Shown piece after piece: positions 43,656 through 51,835 of a stretch of DNA of 64,000 nucleotides (position 1 is the stretch's first letter; each line of letters starts with the position of its first letter). Source of the stretch: Pseudomonas viridiflava (GTDB lineage: Bacteria > Pseudomonadota > Gammaproteobacteria > Pseudomonadales > Pseudomonadaceae); contig NZ_UUOC01000052.1 of NCBI RefSeq assembly GCF_900590755.1, forward strand, positions 620,001 through 684,000, written 5' to 3'. The position numbers were made by a program, and so were the translations under genes. The notes beneath the pieces were generated by a model. That model did not search any database. It saw only the letters and a list, made by a program, of their open reading frames with translations, and was not told the DNA's origin.

Positions 43656-44221
43656 TGGCCTTTCTCCGACAGTTCGTTAAGTACTCGCGCCGGGGCACTG
43701 AAGACGATGTGCAGTGCGATGCTTGAGTCTGCCGACGGCGCTTGAACATGAGCCATGCCGCGAGCATCGGTAATACCAGAGGTTTCACGACCGTCGACCA
43801 ATGCCACGAACTGGCGGTGACTTAATGGCTGCCCCGTTTCGCTATTGGTGATGGCGAAAGATCGAGCGAATTTCTCAACCTCTGGGGGTTGAGCAGGCAC
43901 CGCCGAGTTGGCACGGGGAGGGGGAGCTTGAACGGAGGGCTTGTCCGCCTTTTCGTAAGTGTGTTTTAGCGAGGAGATGAAATGAGCTCGACAAGGGCAG
44001 GTGCTGACGCTGTCCAGTGTTCCCGCCGGGCGCTTGCCGTTGCTGATGATGATGTTGACGCCGCCCACGATTTCATAGACTTTGCCGTCCTTGCCGCAGG
44101 TTACCGGGTCCCCCTCGCGCGCGTGCGGCATTCCGTTCATTACGGTGCCTCTGTTCCCTGCCAGAACTTTGCCACCGCAGTAGGTCTTGTCGCCGTCACG
44201 AATGAAATGTCCTGTTGCCAT
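43652..44221 (-). CDS. PAAR-domain T6SS spike-tip protein with transthyretin-like extension
   Basis: A 189-residue spike-tip protein. Residues 1-90 form a PAAR domain (GDKTYCGGKVLAG, MPHAREGDPVTCGKDG, CPCRAHFISS), which caps the VgrG trimer of the type VI machine. After a Pro-rich linker (about 94-115), residues about 116-187 look like a transthyretin-type beta domain (FAITNSETGQPLSHRQFVAL), a known way for PAAR proteins to carry effectors. The likely passenger is the amidase encoded next. No VgrG or structural T6SS genes are in the window, so this is an orphan module. Confidence 0.87.
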   Translation of the reverse strand: MATGHFIRDGDKTYCGGKVLAGNRGTVMNGMPHAREGDPVTCGKDGKVYEIVGGVNIIISNGKRPAGTLDSVSTCPCRAHFISSLKHTYEKADKPSVQAPPPRANSAVPAQPPEVEKFARSFAITNSETGQPLSHRQFVALVDGRETSGITDARGMAHVQAPSADSSIALHIVFSAPARVLNELSEKGQ

Positions 44222-44224
44222 GGC

Positions 44225-44395
44225 TCAACCCTCCACAGCCGGCAGGAAGTCCTCTGCATTAGGCACGCCTTCGCAGAGGGTGGCCTCTTCACCAAACTCG
44301 GCCAGTTGCTGGTCAGTGAATGTTGAAACATTCAGCGTGCGGAGGAATTCCGAAGAGACTTCGTTGGTATACGACTTTGGGAAGGCTGTACTCAT
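44225..44395 (-). CDS. Small ORF (56 residues) heading the PAAR operon
   Basis: The frame starts at ATG 44395 with AGGA at good spacing and stops three bases before the PAAR start (TGAGCCATGG). It encodes an acidic protein beginning MSTAFPKSYTNEVSSEFL and ending AEDFLPAVEG, without signal peptide or membrane helix. I do not recognise a family. Tight coupling to the PAAR gene suggests a role in loading or folding of the PAAR-effector set, as small adaptors do elsewhere, but this is inference. Confidence 0.65.
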   Translation of the reverse strand: MSTAFPKSYTNEVSSEFLRTLNVSTFTDQQLAEFGEEATLCEGVPNAEDFLPAVEG

Positions 44396-44678
44396 TTCTA
44401 TCATCCTGATTTTGGCTTAGGCGGCATCTGCGGGACTTGCTGTCTCGCGAGAAAACGAACGCTAAACGAAAATTTCGGATGGCTATGTAGGGCAATTCTG
44501 TGGAATGTGAAGGAAACTTCCCGAAGAGGATTTATTGCGTTATGGCGCGATGATCGGGGAAGCATTCATGGGGTTTAGGCGGATATGGCTCGGAATGTTA
44601 TTGGCCCGTCTTTACTTGGGGTTGAAGCCTTATCCGCTGACCGCTGATCGATTCCAGCTGCTTACGAAAAAAACGGAT
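44396..44678. promoter_or_regulatory. Upstream region of the T6SS module
   Basis: These 283 bases lie between the first gene of the module and the copied GcvR-like tail. They must contain the module's promoter on the minus strand. I see no certain site. The plus-strand frame 44535-44732 runs from here into the copied tail and is probably fortuitous. Confidence 0.35.
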
Positions 44679-44732
44679 GAAACCCTGGCGGATGATTTGA
44701 TGGTGGATTTGGTGTTGCGCACGGATCTTTAA
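44679..44732 (+). pseudogene. Remnant copy of the 3' end of the GcvR-like gene
   Basis: These 54 bases match 41022-41075 at 52 positions and encode ETLADDLMVDLVLRTDL and a stop. Both differences change CTG to TTG and leave Leu unchanged. Similarity begins and ends abruptly at these limits. The copy stands on the far side of the type VI module, in the same orientation as the intact gene. Confidence 0.9.
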
Positions 44733-44738
44733 CGCCCT

Positions 44739-44826
44739 GTTGGAGCGAGGCTTGCCCGCGAATCAGGCGCCGCGGTACATCAGGTATACCGCGCAATCGT
44801 TCTTCGCGGGCAAGCCTCGCTCCAAC
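44739..44826. repeat. REP pair, family B
   Basis: Inverted pair of GTTGGAGCGAGGCTTGCCCG between the copied tail and the rarD stop. Confidence 0.9.
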
Positions 44827-44838
44827 GGGGGATATGTC

Positions 44839-45726
44839 TCAAACCCGCCGTCTAATGGTCATCCAAGCATCCACGCTATAAACCGCCAACCCCGCCCAGA
44901 TGAACGCAAAGGTCACGAGGGTGCTCGGCGCCAGGTGTTCGCCGAACACCAGTACGGCCAGGGCCAGGACCAGCGTTGGGGCGATGTATTGCAGGAAGCC
45001 CAGCGTGGTGTAGGGCAGATGCCGGGCGGCGGCGTTGAAGCAGACCAGTGGAACCAGAGTGATCGGGCCCGCAGCGGCGAGCCAGATGGCCTGGCTGGTG
45101 GTCCAGAATTCGGCTTGTGAGCTGTAGGCCGTCGGGTTGAGCAACAGCCAGCCGAGGGCGATGGGCACCAGCATCCAGGTTTCTACCACCAGCCCTGGCA
45201 ATGCAGCGACCGGTGCTTTTTTGCGCACCAGCCCATAAACGGCGAAGGTCGCCGCGAGCACCAGAGATATCCACGGCAGGCTGCCCACTTGCCAGACTTG
45301 CTGCGCCACACCCGTTGCAGCCAGCGCCACGGCGATCCACTGCATGCGCCGCAGACGTTCGCCGAGCACCAGCATCCCCAGCAATACGTTGACCAGCGGA
45401 TTGATGTAGTAACCCAGGCTGGCTTCGAGCATCCGCCCGTTATTCACTGCCCACACATAGACCAGCCAGTTGCCGGCGATCAGTGAACCGCTGAACGCCA
45501 GCACTGCCAGACGCTTGGGGTTGTCCCGCAGTTCGCGTAGCCAGCCGGGGTGTTTCCAGACCAGCAACAGCAGCGAGCCGAACAGTGCCGACCACAGTAC
45601 CCGGTGAACGATGATCTCCACCGAAGGCACGGCTTCGATGGCTTTGAAATAGAGCGGGAACAAGCCCCAGCAGGTATAGGCGCTAAGCCCGAGAATGTAC
45701 CCGCGACGCGGGTTTGCGGCTGGCAT
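44839..45726 (-). CDS. rarD: RarD-type EamA family transporter
   Basis: A 295-residue permease of the drug/metabolite superfamily, RarD type, with about ten membrane helices in two EamA repeats. The N-terminal GYILGLSAYTCWGLFPLYFK segment is diagnostic of RarD. The substrate is not known. The rarD-srkA order is conserved among pseudomonads, and the GcvR-like gene probably lay next to rarD before the type VI module was gained. Confidence 0.92.
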   Translation of the reverse strand: MPAANPRRGYILGLSAYTCWGLFPLYFKAIEAVPSVEIIVHRVLWSALFGSLLLLVWKHPGWLRELRDNPKRLAVLAFSGSLIAGNWLVYVWAVNNGRMLEASLGYYINPLVNVLLGMLVLGERLRRMQWIAVALAATGVAQQVWQVGSLPWISLVLAATFAVYGLVRKKAPVAALPGLVVETWMLVPIALGWLLLNPTAYSSQAEFWTTSQAIWLAAAGPITLVPLVCFNAAARHLPYTTLGFLQYIAPTLVLALAVLVFGEHLAPSTLVTFAFIWAGLAVYSVDAWMTIRRRV

Positions 45727-45781
45727 GTTTGATCCTGTGGTCAGGTTGTTTTTGTGTTTAGAGTTGAGTTGATGATTTCCT

Positions 45782-45872
45782 CTGTAGGAGTGAGCTTGCT
45801 CGCGATAGCGTCAGATCAGCCCGCATATTTATCGACTGCTAGTTCGAATCGCGAGCAAGCTCACTCCTACAG
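45782..45872. repeat. REP pair, family D
   Basis: Inverted pair of CTGTAGGAGTGAGCTTGCTC between rarD and srkA. Confidence 0.9.
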
Positions 45873-45893
45873 GTCAGTGGTTTCATTGCTTAT

Positions 45894-46868
45894 TCAAAAC
45901 AGTTTCAACGGCTCCTCATTAAGGGCCGAAAGCTGTTCGCGCAGGGCCAGGATCTGGTCGCCCCAATAACGCTCGGTGCCGAACCACGGGAAGCTGTGCG
46001 GGAACGCCGGGTCGTCCCAGCGGCGGGCCAGCCAGGCGCTGTAGTGCATCAGGCGCAACGCGCGCAGCGGCTCGATCAGCGCCAGCTCCCGTGGGTTGAA
46101 ATCGTGGAATTCGTTGTAGCCGTCCATCAGCTCCGACAACTGGCCGAGGCACTCCTGACGATCACCGGCCAGCATCATCCAGATGTCCTGCACGGCAGGG
46201 CCCATGCGGCAGTCGTCCAGGTCGACGATGTGGAACATCTCATCGCGAGCCATCATGTTGCCGGGGTGGCAGTCGCCATGCATGCGGATGTTCTGATGCG
46301 GTGTTTTGGCGTAGGCATCTTCCACACGCTTGAGCAGATCCTTGGCCACCGACTCGTAAGCCGGGAGCAGGCTGCGTGGAATGCAGTCGTTTTGCAGCAG
46401 GTAATCCAGCGAGTCCTGACCGAAGTTCTTCACGGCCAGCGCTTCGCGGTGCTCGAAAGGCTTGGTGGCGCCTACTGCATGGATACGCCCGAGCAACTGG
46501 CCCAAGCGATACAACTGATCAAGATTGCCCGGCTCTGGCGCGCGGCCGCCGCGACGAGGGAACAGAGTGAAGCGAAAACCGCCGTGTTCGAACAGGGTCT
46601 GCCCGTTGTGCACCATAGGCGCGACCACCGGGATATCGACGTTGGCCAGTTCGAACGTGAAGCTGTGCTCTTCAAGGATGGCTTCGTTGGTCCAGCGCTG
46701 GGGCCGGTAGAACTTGGCGATCAGCGGCTGTTCGTCTTCGATGCCCACCTGATAGACGCGGTTCTCGTAGCTGTTGAGCGCAAGGATGCGGGCGTCACTG
46801 AGAAACCCGATGCTTTCAACGGCATCGAGGACCAGGTCTGGCGTAAGTGTTGCGAACGGATGGGCCAT
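45894..46868 (-). CDS. srkA: Stress response kinase A (YihE/RdoA)
   Basis: A 324-residue Ser/Thr kinase with the aminoglycoside-phosphotransferase fold, known in enteric bacteria to protect against stress-induced death. The catalytic loop is MHGDCHPGNMM near residue 198 and the Mg-binding Asp motif is IVDLDDCRMGP just after. N-terminal NSYENRVYQVGIEDE matches the family start. AGGAG precedes the ATG at 46868. Confidence 0.94.
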   Translation of the reverse strand: MAHPFATLTPDLVLDAVESIGFLSDARILALNSYENRVYQVGIEDEQPLIAKFYRPQRWTNEAILEEHSFTFELANVDIPVVAPMVHNGQTLFEHGGFRFTLFPRRGGRAPEPGNLDQLYRLGQLLGRIHAVGATKPFEHREALAVKNFGQDSLDYLLQNDCIPRSLLPAYESVAKDLLKRVEDAYAKTPHQNIRMHGDCHPGNMMARDEMFHIVDLDDCRMGPAVQDIWMMLAGDRQECLGQLSELMDGYNEFHDFNPRELALIEPLRALRLMHYSAWLARRWDDPAFPHSFPWFGTERYWGDQILALREQLSALNEEPLKLF

Positions 46869-47029
46869 GCTGACTCCTGCGCGCAGCAGGCTTGCCGCGT
46901 CGGCCCGTGATGGTATCGCAGACGGGCCCGGCGTGGGTCGTTAGCTTTACAGCAAAGTCGCGCCCTGCAACCAAACTGTCATCTCCCATTAGCTGTAACG
47001 AAATATTGAATCGTTAATGTCAGCGCCAA

Positions 47030-47043
47030 TGAGATCGATCTCA
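47030..47043. promoter_or_regulatory. Palindromic operator candidate for the LacI-family regulator
   Basis: TGAGATCGATCTCA is a perfect 14-bp palindrome, 11 bases before the regulator's own start codon and just upstream of its AAAAGGG ribosome-binding site. LacI-family proteins bind such symmetric sites, so autoregulation of the whole operon is likely. Confidence 0.6.
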
Positions 47044-47054
47044 AAAGGGCGCAC

Positions 47055-48074
47055 ATGAGTGATTTGAAAGAGGTTGCACGGCTGGCAGGCGTTTCCCGGG
47101 CGACTGCCGCCCGTGCGTTTGCTTCCCCGGACGTTGTGCGGCCAGCCACTCGTGATCAGGTTTTTGCGGCGGCTCGGCAACTGGGCTTTCGGCCTAATCG
47201 TCTTGGCCGTCAGTTGCGTCTGCAAACCACCAACCTGATTGGCGTGATCGTGCCCAACCTGCTCAACCCGGTGTTCGCCGAGCAGTTTCAGGCCATGGAG
47301 CGTGCTGCCCGCCTTAAGGGCTACAACCTGCTGCTGGCCACCACTGATTACAGCAGCGAACGCGAAAGCGCGGTGGTCGAGGAACTGCTGCGTCAACGGG
47401 TGGACGGTCTGGTGCTGACGGTGACCGACGCCGAAAGCAATCGCGTCCTGCAAAGCCTAGCCAGTGAAGACACGCCGTTTGTGCTGGCCTATCACCAGCC
47501 GGGCAATCCCGATTACAGCGCGGTGTCTGTGGATAACCGTGCGGGCATGGCCCTGGCGACTCGCTATCTGCTCGATTGCGGCCATCGTCGCATCGGCATG
47601 GTCGCGGGCCCCGCGCTGCAATCGGACCGGGCCCGGCTGCGCTACGCCGGTTATTGCGACGCCATGACCGAATGCGGTTTCGCCAGCTTGCCGGTGATCG
47701 AAATGCCGGCGCACACCCAGGCCGATTTCGCCGCCATCGAACCTTTGTTGCGGGGCCCGAATCCTCCCAGCGCGCTGGTTTGCTCCAACGACTTGCTGGC
47801 GATCAGCCTGATTGCTGAACTGCGCCGCAATGGCTGGAGTGTGCCCGGTCAGCTTTCTGTTATCGGCTTCGATGGCATCGCCCTCGGCGCACAAATGCAT
47901 CCGACGCTGTGCAGCGTCGTGCAACCCATCGCGGAGCTGGCCAGTACCGTGATCGATCAATTGCTGGCGCAGATTGCCGGTGCCGCTCCGATTTCCCATT
48001 GCCTGCCTTGCCACATCCGGCCGGGTGAAAGTACTCAACCCTACGAGGAGACGCTTCATGATCCGCTTCAGTAA
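47055..48074 (+). CDS. LacI family transcriptional regulator
   Basis: A 339-residue LacI/GalR-type repressor: N-terminal helix-turn-helix (LKEVARLAGVSRATAARAF), hinge near residue 50 and a periplasmic-binding-like ligand domain (LIGVIVPNLLNPVFAEQF onward). The first gene of the transporter operon, it overlaps the binding-protein gene by 17 bases, so regulator and transporter are made from one message. The ligand is probably the imported substrate, which cannot be named from sequence. Confidence 0.93.
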   Translation: MSDLKEVARLAGVSRATAARAFASPDVVRPATRDQVFAAARQLGFRPNRLGRQLRLQTTNLIGVIVPNLLNPVFAEQFQAMERAARLKGYNLLLATTDYSSERESAVVEELLRQRVDGLVLTVTDAESNRVLQSLASEDTPFVLAYHQPGNPDYSAVSVDNRAGMALATRYLLDCGHRRIGMVAGPALQSDRARLRYAGYCDAMTECGFASLPVIEMPAHTQADFAAIEPLLRGPNPPSALVCSNDLLAISLIAELRRNGWSVPGQLSVIGFDGIALGAQMHPTLCSVVQPIAELASTVIDQLLAQIAGAAPISHCLPCHIRPGESTQPYEETLHDPLQ

Positions 48075-49062
48075 AACTCTGGCGGCTTTGCTGCTGTGTG
48101 GCGTTGCCAGCCTGGCTCAGGCTGCTGAAACCGCTATCTGCTACAACTGCCCGCCAGAATGGGCGGATTGGGGTGCGCAACTCAAAGCCATCGCCCAGGC
48201 CACCGGCGTACAAGTGCCGCTGGATAACAAAAACTCAGGCCAATCCCTGGCGCAGTTGGTGGCCGAGAAAGCCGCACCGGTTGCCGACGTGGTGTATTAC
48301 GGCGTGACCTTCGGTTTGCAGGCGCAGAAAGCCGGTGTGGTGGGCAGCTACAAGCCCAAGGGCTGGGACGATATTCCGGCGGGTTTGAAGGATCCTGAAG
48401 GTCACTGGTTCGCAATTCATTCCGGCACCTTGGGCATCATGGTCAACGTCGATGCGCTGGGTGGTTTGCCGGTCCCGCAGAGCTGGGCTGATCTGCTCAA
48501 ACCTGAATACAAAGGCATGGTGGGTTACCTGGATCCTTCCAGCGCATTTGTCGGTTACGTGTCTGCCGTGGCGATCAACCAGGCCATGGGTGGCACGCTG
48601 GATAACTTCGCTCCCGGCATCAAATACTTCCAGAAACTGGCGAAAAACTCGCCTATCGTGCCCAAGCAAACCGCCTATGCCCGGGTTCTGTCCGGCGAGT
48701 TGCCAATCCTCGTGGACTACGACTTCAACGCCTATCGCGCCCGCTATAAGGACAAGGCCAACGTCGCTTTCGTGATCCCGCAAGAAGGCAGCATCAGCGT
48801 GCCTTACGTGATGAGCGTGGTGGATAACGCACCGCATCGTGCCAACGCAGAAAAAGTCCTGGATTTCACCCTCTCTGACGAAGGTCAGTCGCTGTGGGCC
48901 AAGGCGTATCTGCGCCCTGTGCGTGACGTGAAAATGCCTGCCGATGTTGCCGCGCAATTCCTGCCGGACAGCGACTATGCCCGCGCCACTGTGGTCAATT
49001 ACGAGCACATGGCCGCCGTACAGGAAGCCTTTGCTGCGCGTTATCTGAGTGAGGTCAAGTAA
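48058..49062 (+). CDS. ABC transporter substrate-binding protein
   Basis: A 334-residue periplasmic binding protein of the iron/polyamine/phosphonate type (type-2 fold). The ATG at 48058 (MIRFSKTLAALLLCGVASLA) has GAGGAG upstream and gives a signal peptide ending QAAET. The mature protein starts with an unusual CYNCPPEW, two Cys that could form a disulfide near the ligand cleft. Motifs such as LGIMVNVDALGG and LPVPQSWADLLKPEYKG are typical of this class. Its substrate is not determined; the phosphatase-type genes downstream suggest a phosphorylated compound. Confidence 0.9.
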   Translation: MIRFSKTLAALLLCGVASLAQAAETAICYNCPPEWADWGAQLKAIAQATGVQVPLDNKNSGQSLAQLVAEKAAPVADVVYYGVTFGLQAQKAGVVGSYKPKGWDDIPAGLKDPEGHWFAIHSGTLGIMVNVDALGGLPVPQSWADLLKPEYKGMVGYLDPSSAFVGYVSAVAINQAMGGTLDNFAPGIKYFQKLAKNSPIVPKQTAYARVLSGELPILVDYDFNAYRARYKDKANVAFVIPQEGSISVPYVMSVVDNAPHRANAEKVLDFTLSDEGQSLWAKAYLRPVRDVKMPADVAAQFLPDSDYARATVVNYEHMAAVQEAFAARYLSEVK

Positions 49063-49929
49063 GTGACCGCCTCGGTTCTGAAGGCTCAGGGCGTGACGTC
49101 GGGCAAGCGCGGATTATTGCGCCTGCGCCCAACGGCGGCCTGGGCGCTGGCGCCCGCCGCTGCGATGTTGTTTGCCTTCTGGTTGTTGCCGCTGGCCCAT
49201 CTGATTCTGTTGGGCGCAGAGGACCGCGACGGCAGCAGCGGCTACTGGCAGGTGCTGAGCAGTGCTCAGTATTTGAACAGCCTGGTGCAGACCTGCGTGC
49301 TCGCCATCGTGGTCACGCTGGCGGCGTTGCTGGTGGGTGGCATCAGCGGCGTGTTTCTCGCCCGACAACGCTTCTTCGGGCGCTCGGCGCTGGTGGCGTT
49401 GCTGACCTTTCCGCTGGCGTTTCCCGGTGTGGTGGTGGGCTTTCTGGTGATCCTGCTGGCCGGGCGTCAGGGCCTGTTCGCCATGCTGGGAATGGAACTG
49501 GCGGGTGAACGCTGGATCTTCGCCTACTCCCTGAGCGGCCTGTTTATCGGCTACCTGTATTTTTCAATTCCGCGGGTGATTCTCACGGTGATGGCGGCCT
49601 GCGAAAGCCTCGATCGCAGTCTGGAGGAAGCCGCGCATTCGCTGGGTGCAGGTCATTGGCGAGTGGTGTGCGACGTGATCGTGCCGGGCCTTGCGCCAGC
49701 TTTGGTGTCCTGTGGTGCGATCTGTTTTGCCACATCCATGGGCGCGTTCGGCACGGCGTTCACCCTCGGCACTCGGCTGAATGTCACGCCGGTGGCGATC
49801 TACAACGTGTTCACCAACTACGCCAACTTTGCCGTCGCGGCTGCCTTGTCGGTGGTGCTGGGCGCGCTGACCTGGGCCGTGTTGCTGCTGGCCCGGCGTC
49901 TGGCGAAAAACTCGGGGACTGTCCTGTGA
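49063..49929 (+). CDS. ABC transporter permease, first subunit
   Basis: A 288-residue inner-membrane permease with six membrane helices and the cytoplasmic EAA loop (CESLDRSLEEAAHSLGAGHW near residue 183) that contacts the ATPase. The GTG start directly follows the stop of the binding-protein gene. Belongs to the CysTW/PotB-type permease family. Confidence 0.92.
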   Translation: MTASVLKAQGVTSGKRGLLRLRPTAAWALAPAAAMLFAFWLLPLAHLILLGAEDRDGSSGYWQVLSSAQYLNSLVQTCVLAIVVTLAALLVGGISGVFLARQRFFGRSALVALLTFPLAFPGVVVGFLVILLAGRQGLFAMLGMELAGERWIFAYSLSGLFIGYLYFSIPRVILTVMAACESLDRSLEEAAHSLGAGHWRVVCDVIVPGLAPALVSCGAICFATSMGAFGTAFTLGTRLNVTPVAIYNVFTNYANFAVAAALSVVLGALTWAVLLLARRLAKNSGTVL

Positions 49930-50720
49930 AGCGTTCATCGCTGTTTGTCATTCAGCTGCTGTTTACCCTGCTGGTCTGCGCCTTCATGTTGGTGCCGGTG
50001 CTGCTGTCTTTGATGGCTGGCCTGACGCGCAATTATTTTCAGGGCGTATCCAGCGGCCTGACCTTCGACTGGTTGATTCAGGTCTGGCAGGCCTATTCAC
50101 CTACAGTCTGGCTGTCGATCCAGTTGGCGGTGGCCTGTGCGGTGTGCGTCTGCGTGATTGGCGTGCCAGCGGCTTATGCGTTAGTGCGGATGAATAACCG
50201 TTTTAGCCGCGCTTTCGAAGAGTTGATGGTATTGCCAGTCGCCATGCCCGGCCTGGCCAGCGCCTTGGCGTTGTTGCTGACCTACGGCCAGTTCGGGAGC
50301 TTTCGTAGCAGCTGGTTGTTCATCCTTGTGGGCCATGTGCTGTTCACCTTGCCGTTTCTAGTGCGCCCGGTGATGGCGGTGATGCAGCGTCAGCATTTGC
50401 CCACTCTTGAGGAAGCTGCTGCCAGTCTGGGAGCAGGGCCGATCAAGCGTTTCTTCAGCGTGGTAGTGCCCAATTGTCGGGCCGGGATTCTGGCCGGTGT
50501 GTTGATGGTGGTGACCCTGTCGTTGGGTGAATTCAACCTGACCTGGATGCTCCACACGCCGATGACCAAAACCTTGCCGGTGGGCCTGGCGGACAGTTAC
50601 GCCTCTGCGCGGCTGGAAGTGGCCAGCGCCTACACCCTTATCTTTCTGTTGATGATCGTGCCGCTGTTGATCGCGTTGCAGGCCATCAGCGCCCGTCTTT
50701 CCCGTGGAGAGAGTCGATGA
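49926..50720 (+). CDS. ABC transporter permease, second subunit
   Basis: A 264-residue permease of the PotC type. The GTG at 49926 overlaps the stop of the first permease (GTGA), and this start gives the normal N-terminal helix (LFVIQLLFTLLVCAFMLVPV); a longer upstream frame merely overlaps the first permease. The EAA loop is LPTLEEAAASLGAGPIKRF. Its stop overlaps the ATPase start by four bases. Confidence 0.92.
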   Translation: MKRSSLFVIQLLFTLLVCAFMLVPVLLSLMAGLTRNYFQGVSSGLTFDWLIQVWQAYSPTVWLSIQLAVACAVCVCVIGVPAAYALVRMNNRFSRAFEELMVLPVAMPGLASALALLLTYGQFGSFRSSWLFILVGHVLFTLPFLVRPVMAVMQRQHLPTLEEAAASLGAGPIKRFFSVVVPNCRAGILAGVLMVVTLSLGEFNLTWMLHTPMTKTLPVGLADSYASARLEVASAYTLIFLLMIVPLLIALQAISARLSRGESR

Positions 50721-51748
50721 CCGGAACCACCATTCGCTTGCAGGGCTGCCGCAAGGCTTTCGCTGACGGCACCGTTGCTGTTCATGATCTGAACTTGACC
50801 ATTGAACCAGGCGAAACCCTGGCGATTCTCGGCCCGTCGGGCTGCGGAAAAACCACCACTTTGCGCTTGATCGCCGGGCTGGAAAGCCCGAATGCCGGGC
50901 AGATCTTCTTCGGCGATCACGACGTCACCCGCCTGCCCATCGAGAAACGCGACGTGGGCATGGTGTTCCAGAACTACGCGCTGTTTCCCAATCTGGATGT
51001 GGCCGGCAATATCGTCTACGGCCTGAAAATTCGCGGCATGTCCCCGGCCGAACGCAGCAAGCGCTGTGACGAGTTGCTGGAACTGGTGGGCTTGCAGGAA
51101 CACGGCAAGCGCAGCATTCATGAGTTGTCTGGTGGGCAGCGTCAGCGGGTTGCATTGGCTCGCGCTTTGGCACCGCGACCGCGTGTTCTGCTGCTCGACG
51201 AACCACTGGCGGCGCTGGACGCACAACTGCGAGAGCGCTTGCGCAGTGAGCTGGATGAACTGCTGCGCGGGCTGGGGATAACTTCGGTGTTCGTCACTCA
51301 CGATCAGGGCGAAGCCATGGCCCTGGGCGACCGGATTCTGGTCATGGAAAAAGGCCGCGTCGCCCAGCTGGCAACGCCCCGTGAGATTTATCAACAACCC
51401 GCCAATGCCTTCGTCGCCAGTTTTGTTGGCAACCTCAATGCGTTTGCGGTTGTTGAACGCACGGCTCATGGGTTGCGGGTCAATGGCGGTGAGCTGCCAT
51501 GGACGGGCTCGAATCTGCCCTCAACCGTGTATTGCCGCCCTGAGCATTTGCAGGTGATGGACGGCGAAAGTCATTTACGCGGGCGTCTGGTGGGGCAGTT
51601 CTTCCAGGGCGCGCAGAGTCGGCTGTTGGTCGATGTCGGTGGCGCACAACCCTTGCTGGTGGACAGCACCGACAACCTTATCCACACCCCTGGCGCCTTG
51701 GTCGGCCTGACCGTTGCGCCGCAGGTCTTGTTTACCTTGAATTCCTGA
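50717..51748 (+). CDS. ABC transporter ATP-binding protein
   Basis: A 343-residue ATPase of the MalK/PotA class. Walker A GPSGCGKTT near residue 41, signature LSGGQRQR near 136, Walker B VLLLDEPLAALD near 157 and the switch His (FVTHDQGEA) are intact. A C-terminal TOBE domain (residues about 265-340) follows, common in importers for iron, polyamines, phosphonates and molybdate. Confidence 0.94.
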   Translation: MTGTTIRLQGCRKAFADGTVAVHDLNLTIEPGETLAILGPSGCGKTTTLRLIAGLESPNAGQIFFGDHDVTRLPIEKRDVGMVFQNYALFPNLDVAGNIVYGLKIRGMSPAERSKRCDELLELVGLQEHGKRSIHELSGGQRQRVALARALAPRPRVLLLDEPLAALDAQLRERLRSELDELLRGLGITSVFVTHDQGEAMALGDRILVMEKGRVAQLATPREIYQQPANAFVASFVGNLNAFAVVERTAHGLRVNGGELPWTGSNLPSTVYCRPEHLQVMDGESHLRGRLVGQFFQGAQSRLLVDVGGAQPLLVDSTDNLIHTPGALVGLTVAPQVLFTLNS

Positions 51749-51758
51749 GGCCACCCCC

Positions 51759-51832
51759 CTGTAGGAGCTGCCGAAGGCTGCGAAATCATTCTCATGGCAG
51801 ACCGAGTTCGCAGCCTTCGGCAGCTCCTACAG
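51759..51832. repeat. REP pair, family C
   Basis: Inverted pair of CTGTAGGAGCTGCCGAAGGC between the ATPase gene and the phosphodiesterase gene, probably inside one transcript. Confidence 0.9.
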
Positions 51833-51835
51833 GTC

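Noticed and set aside
44535..44732. 65-codon plus-strand frame ending in the GcvR-like tail
   Set aside because: The last 17 codons are a copied gene end and the front part has no recognisable origin or start signal; more likely a chance joining.
41076..44838. Integrase or transposase gene expected for a mobile island
   Set aside because: None is present in either strand; the tail duplication is therefore reported as a scar of unknown mechanism, not as an att site.
49656..49925. Longer start for the second ABC permease
   Set aside because: It would overlap the first permease by some 270 bases; the GTG at 49926 overlapping the stop gives a normal permease.
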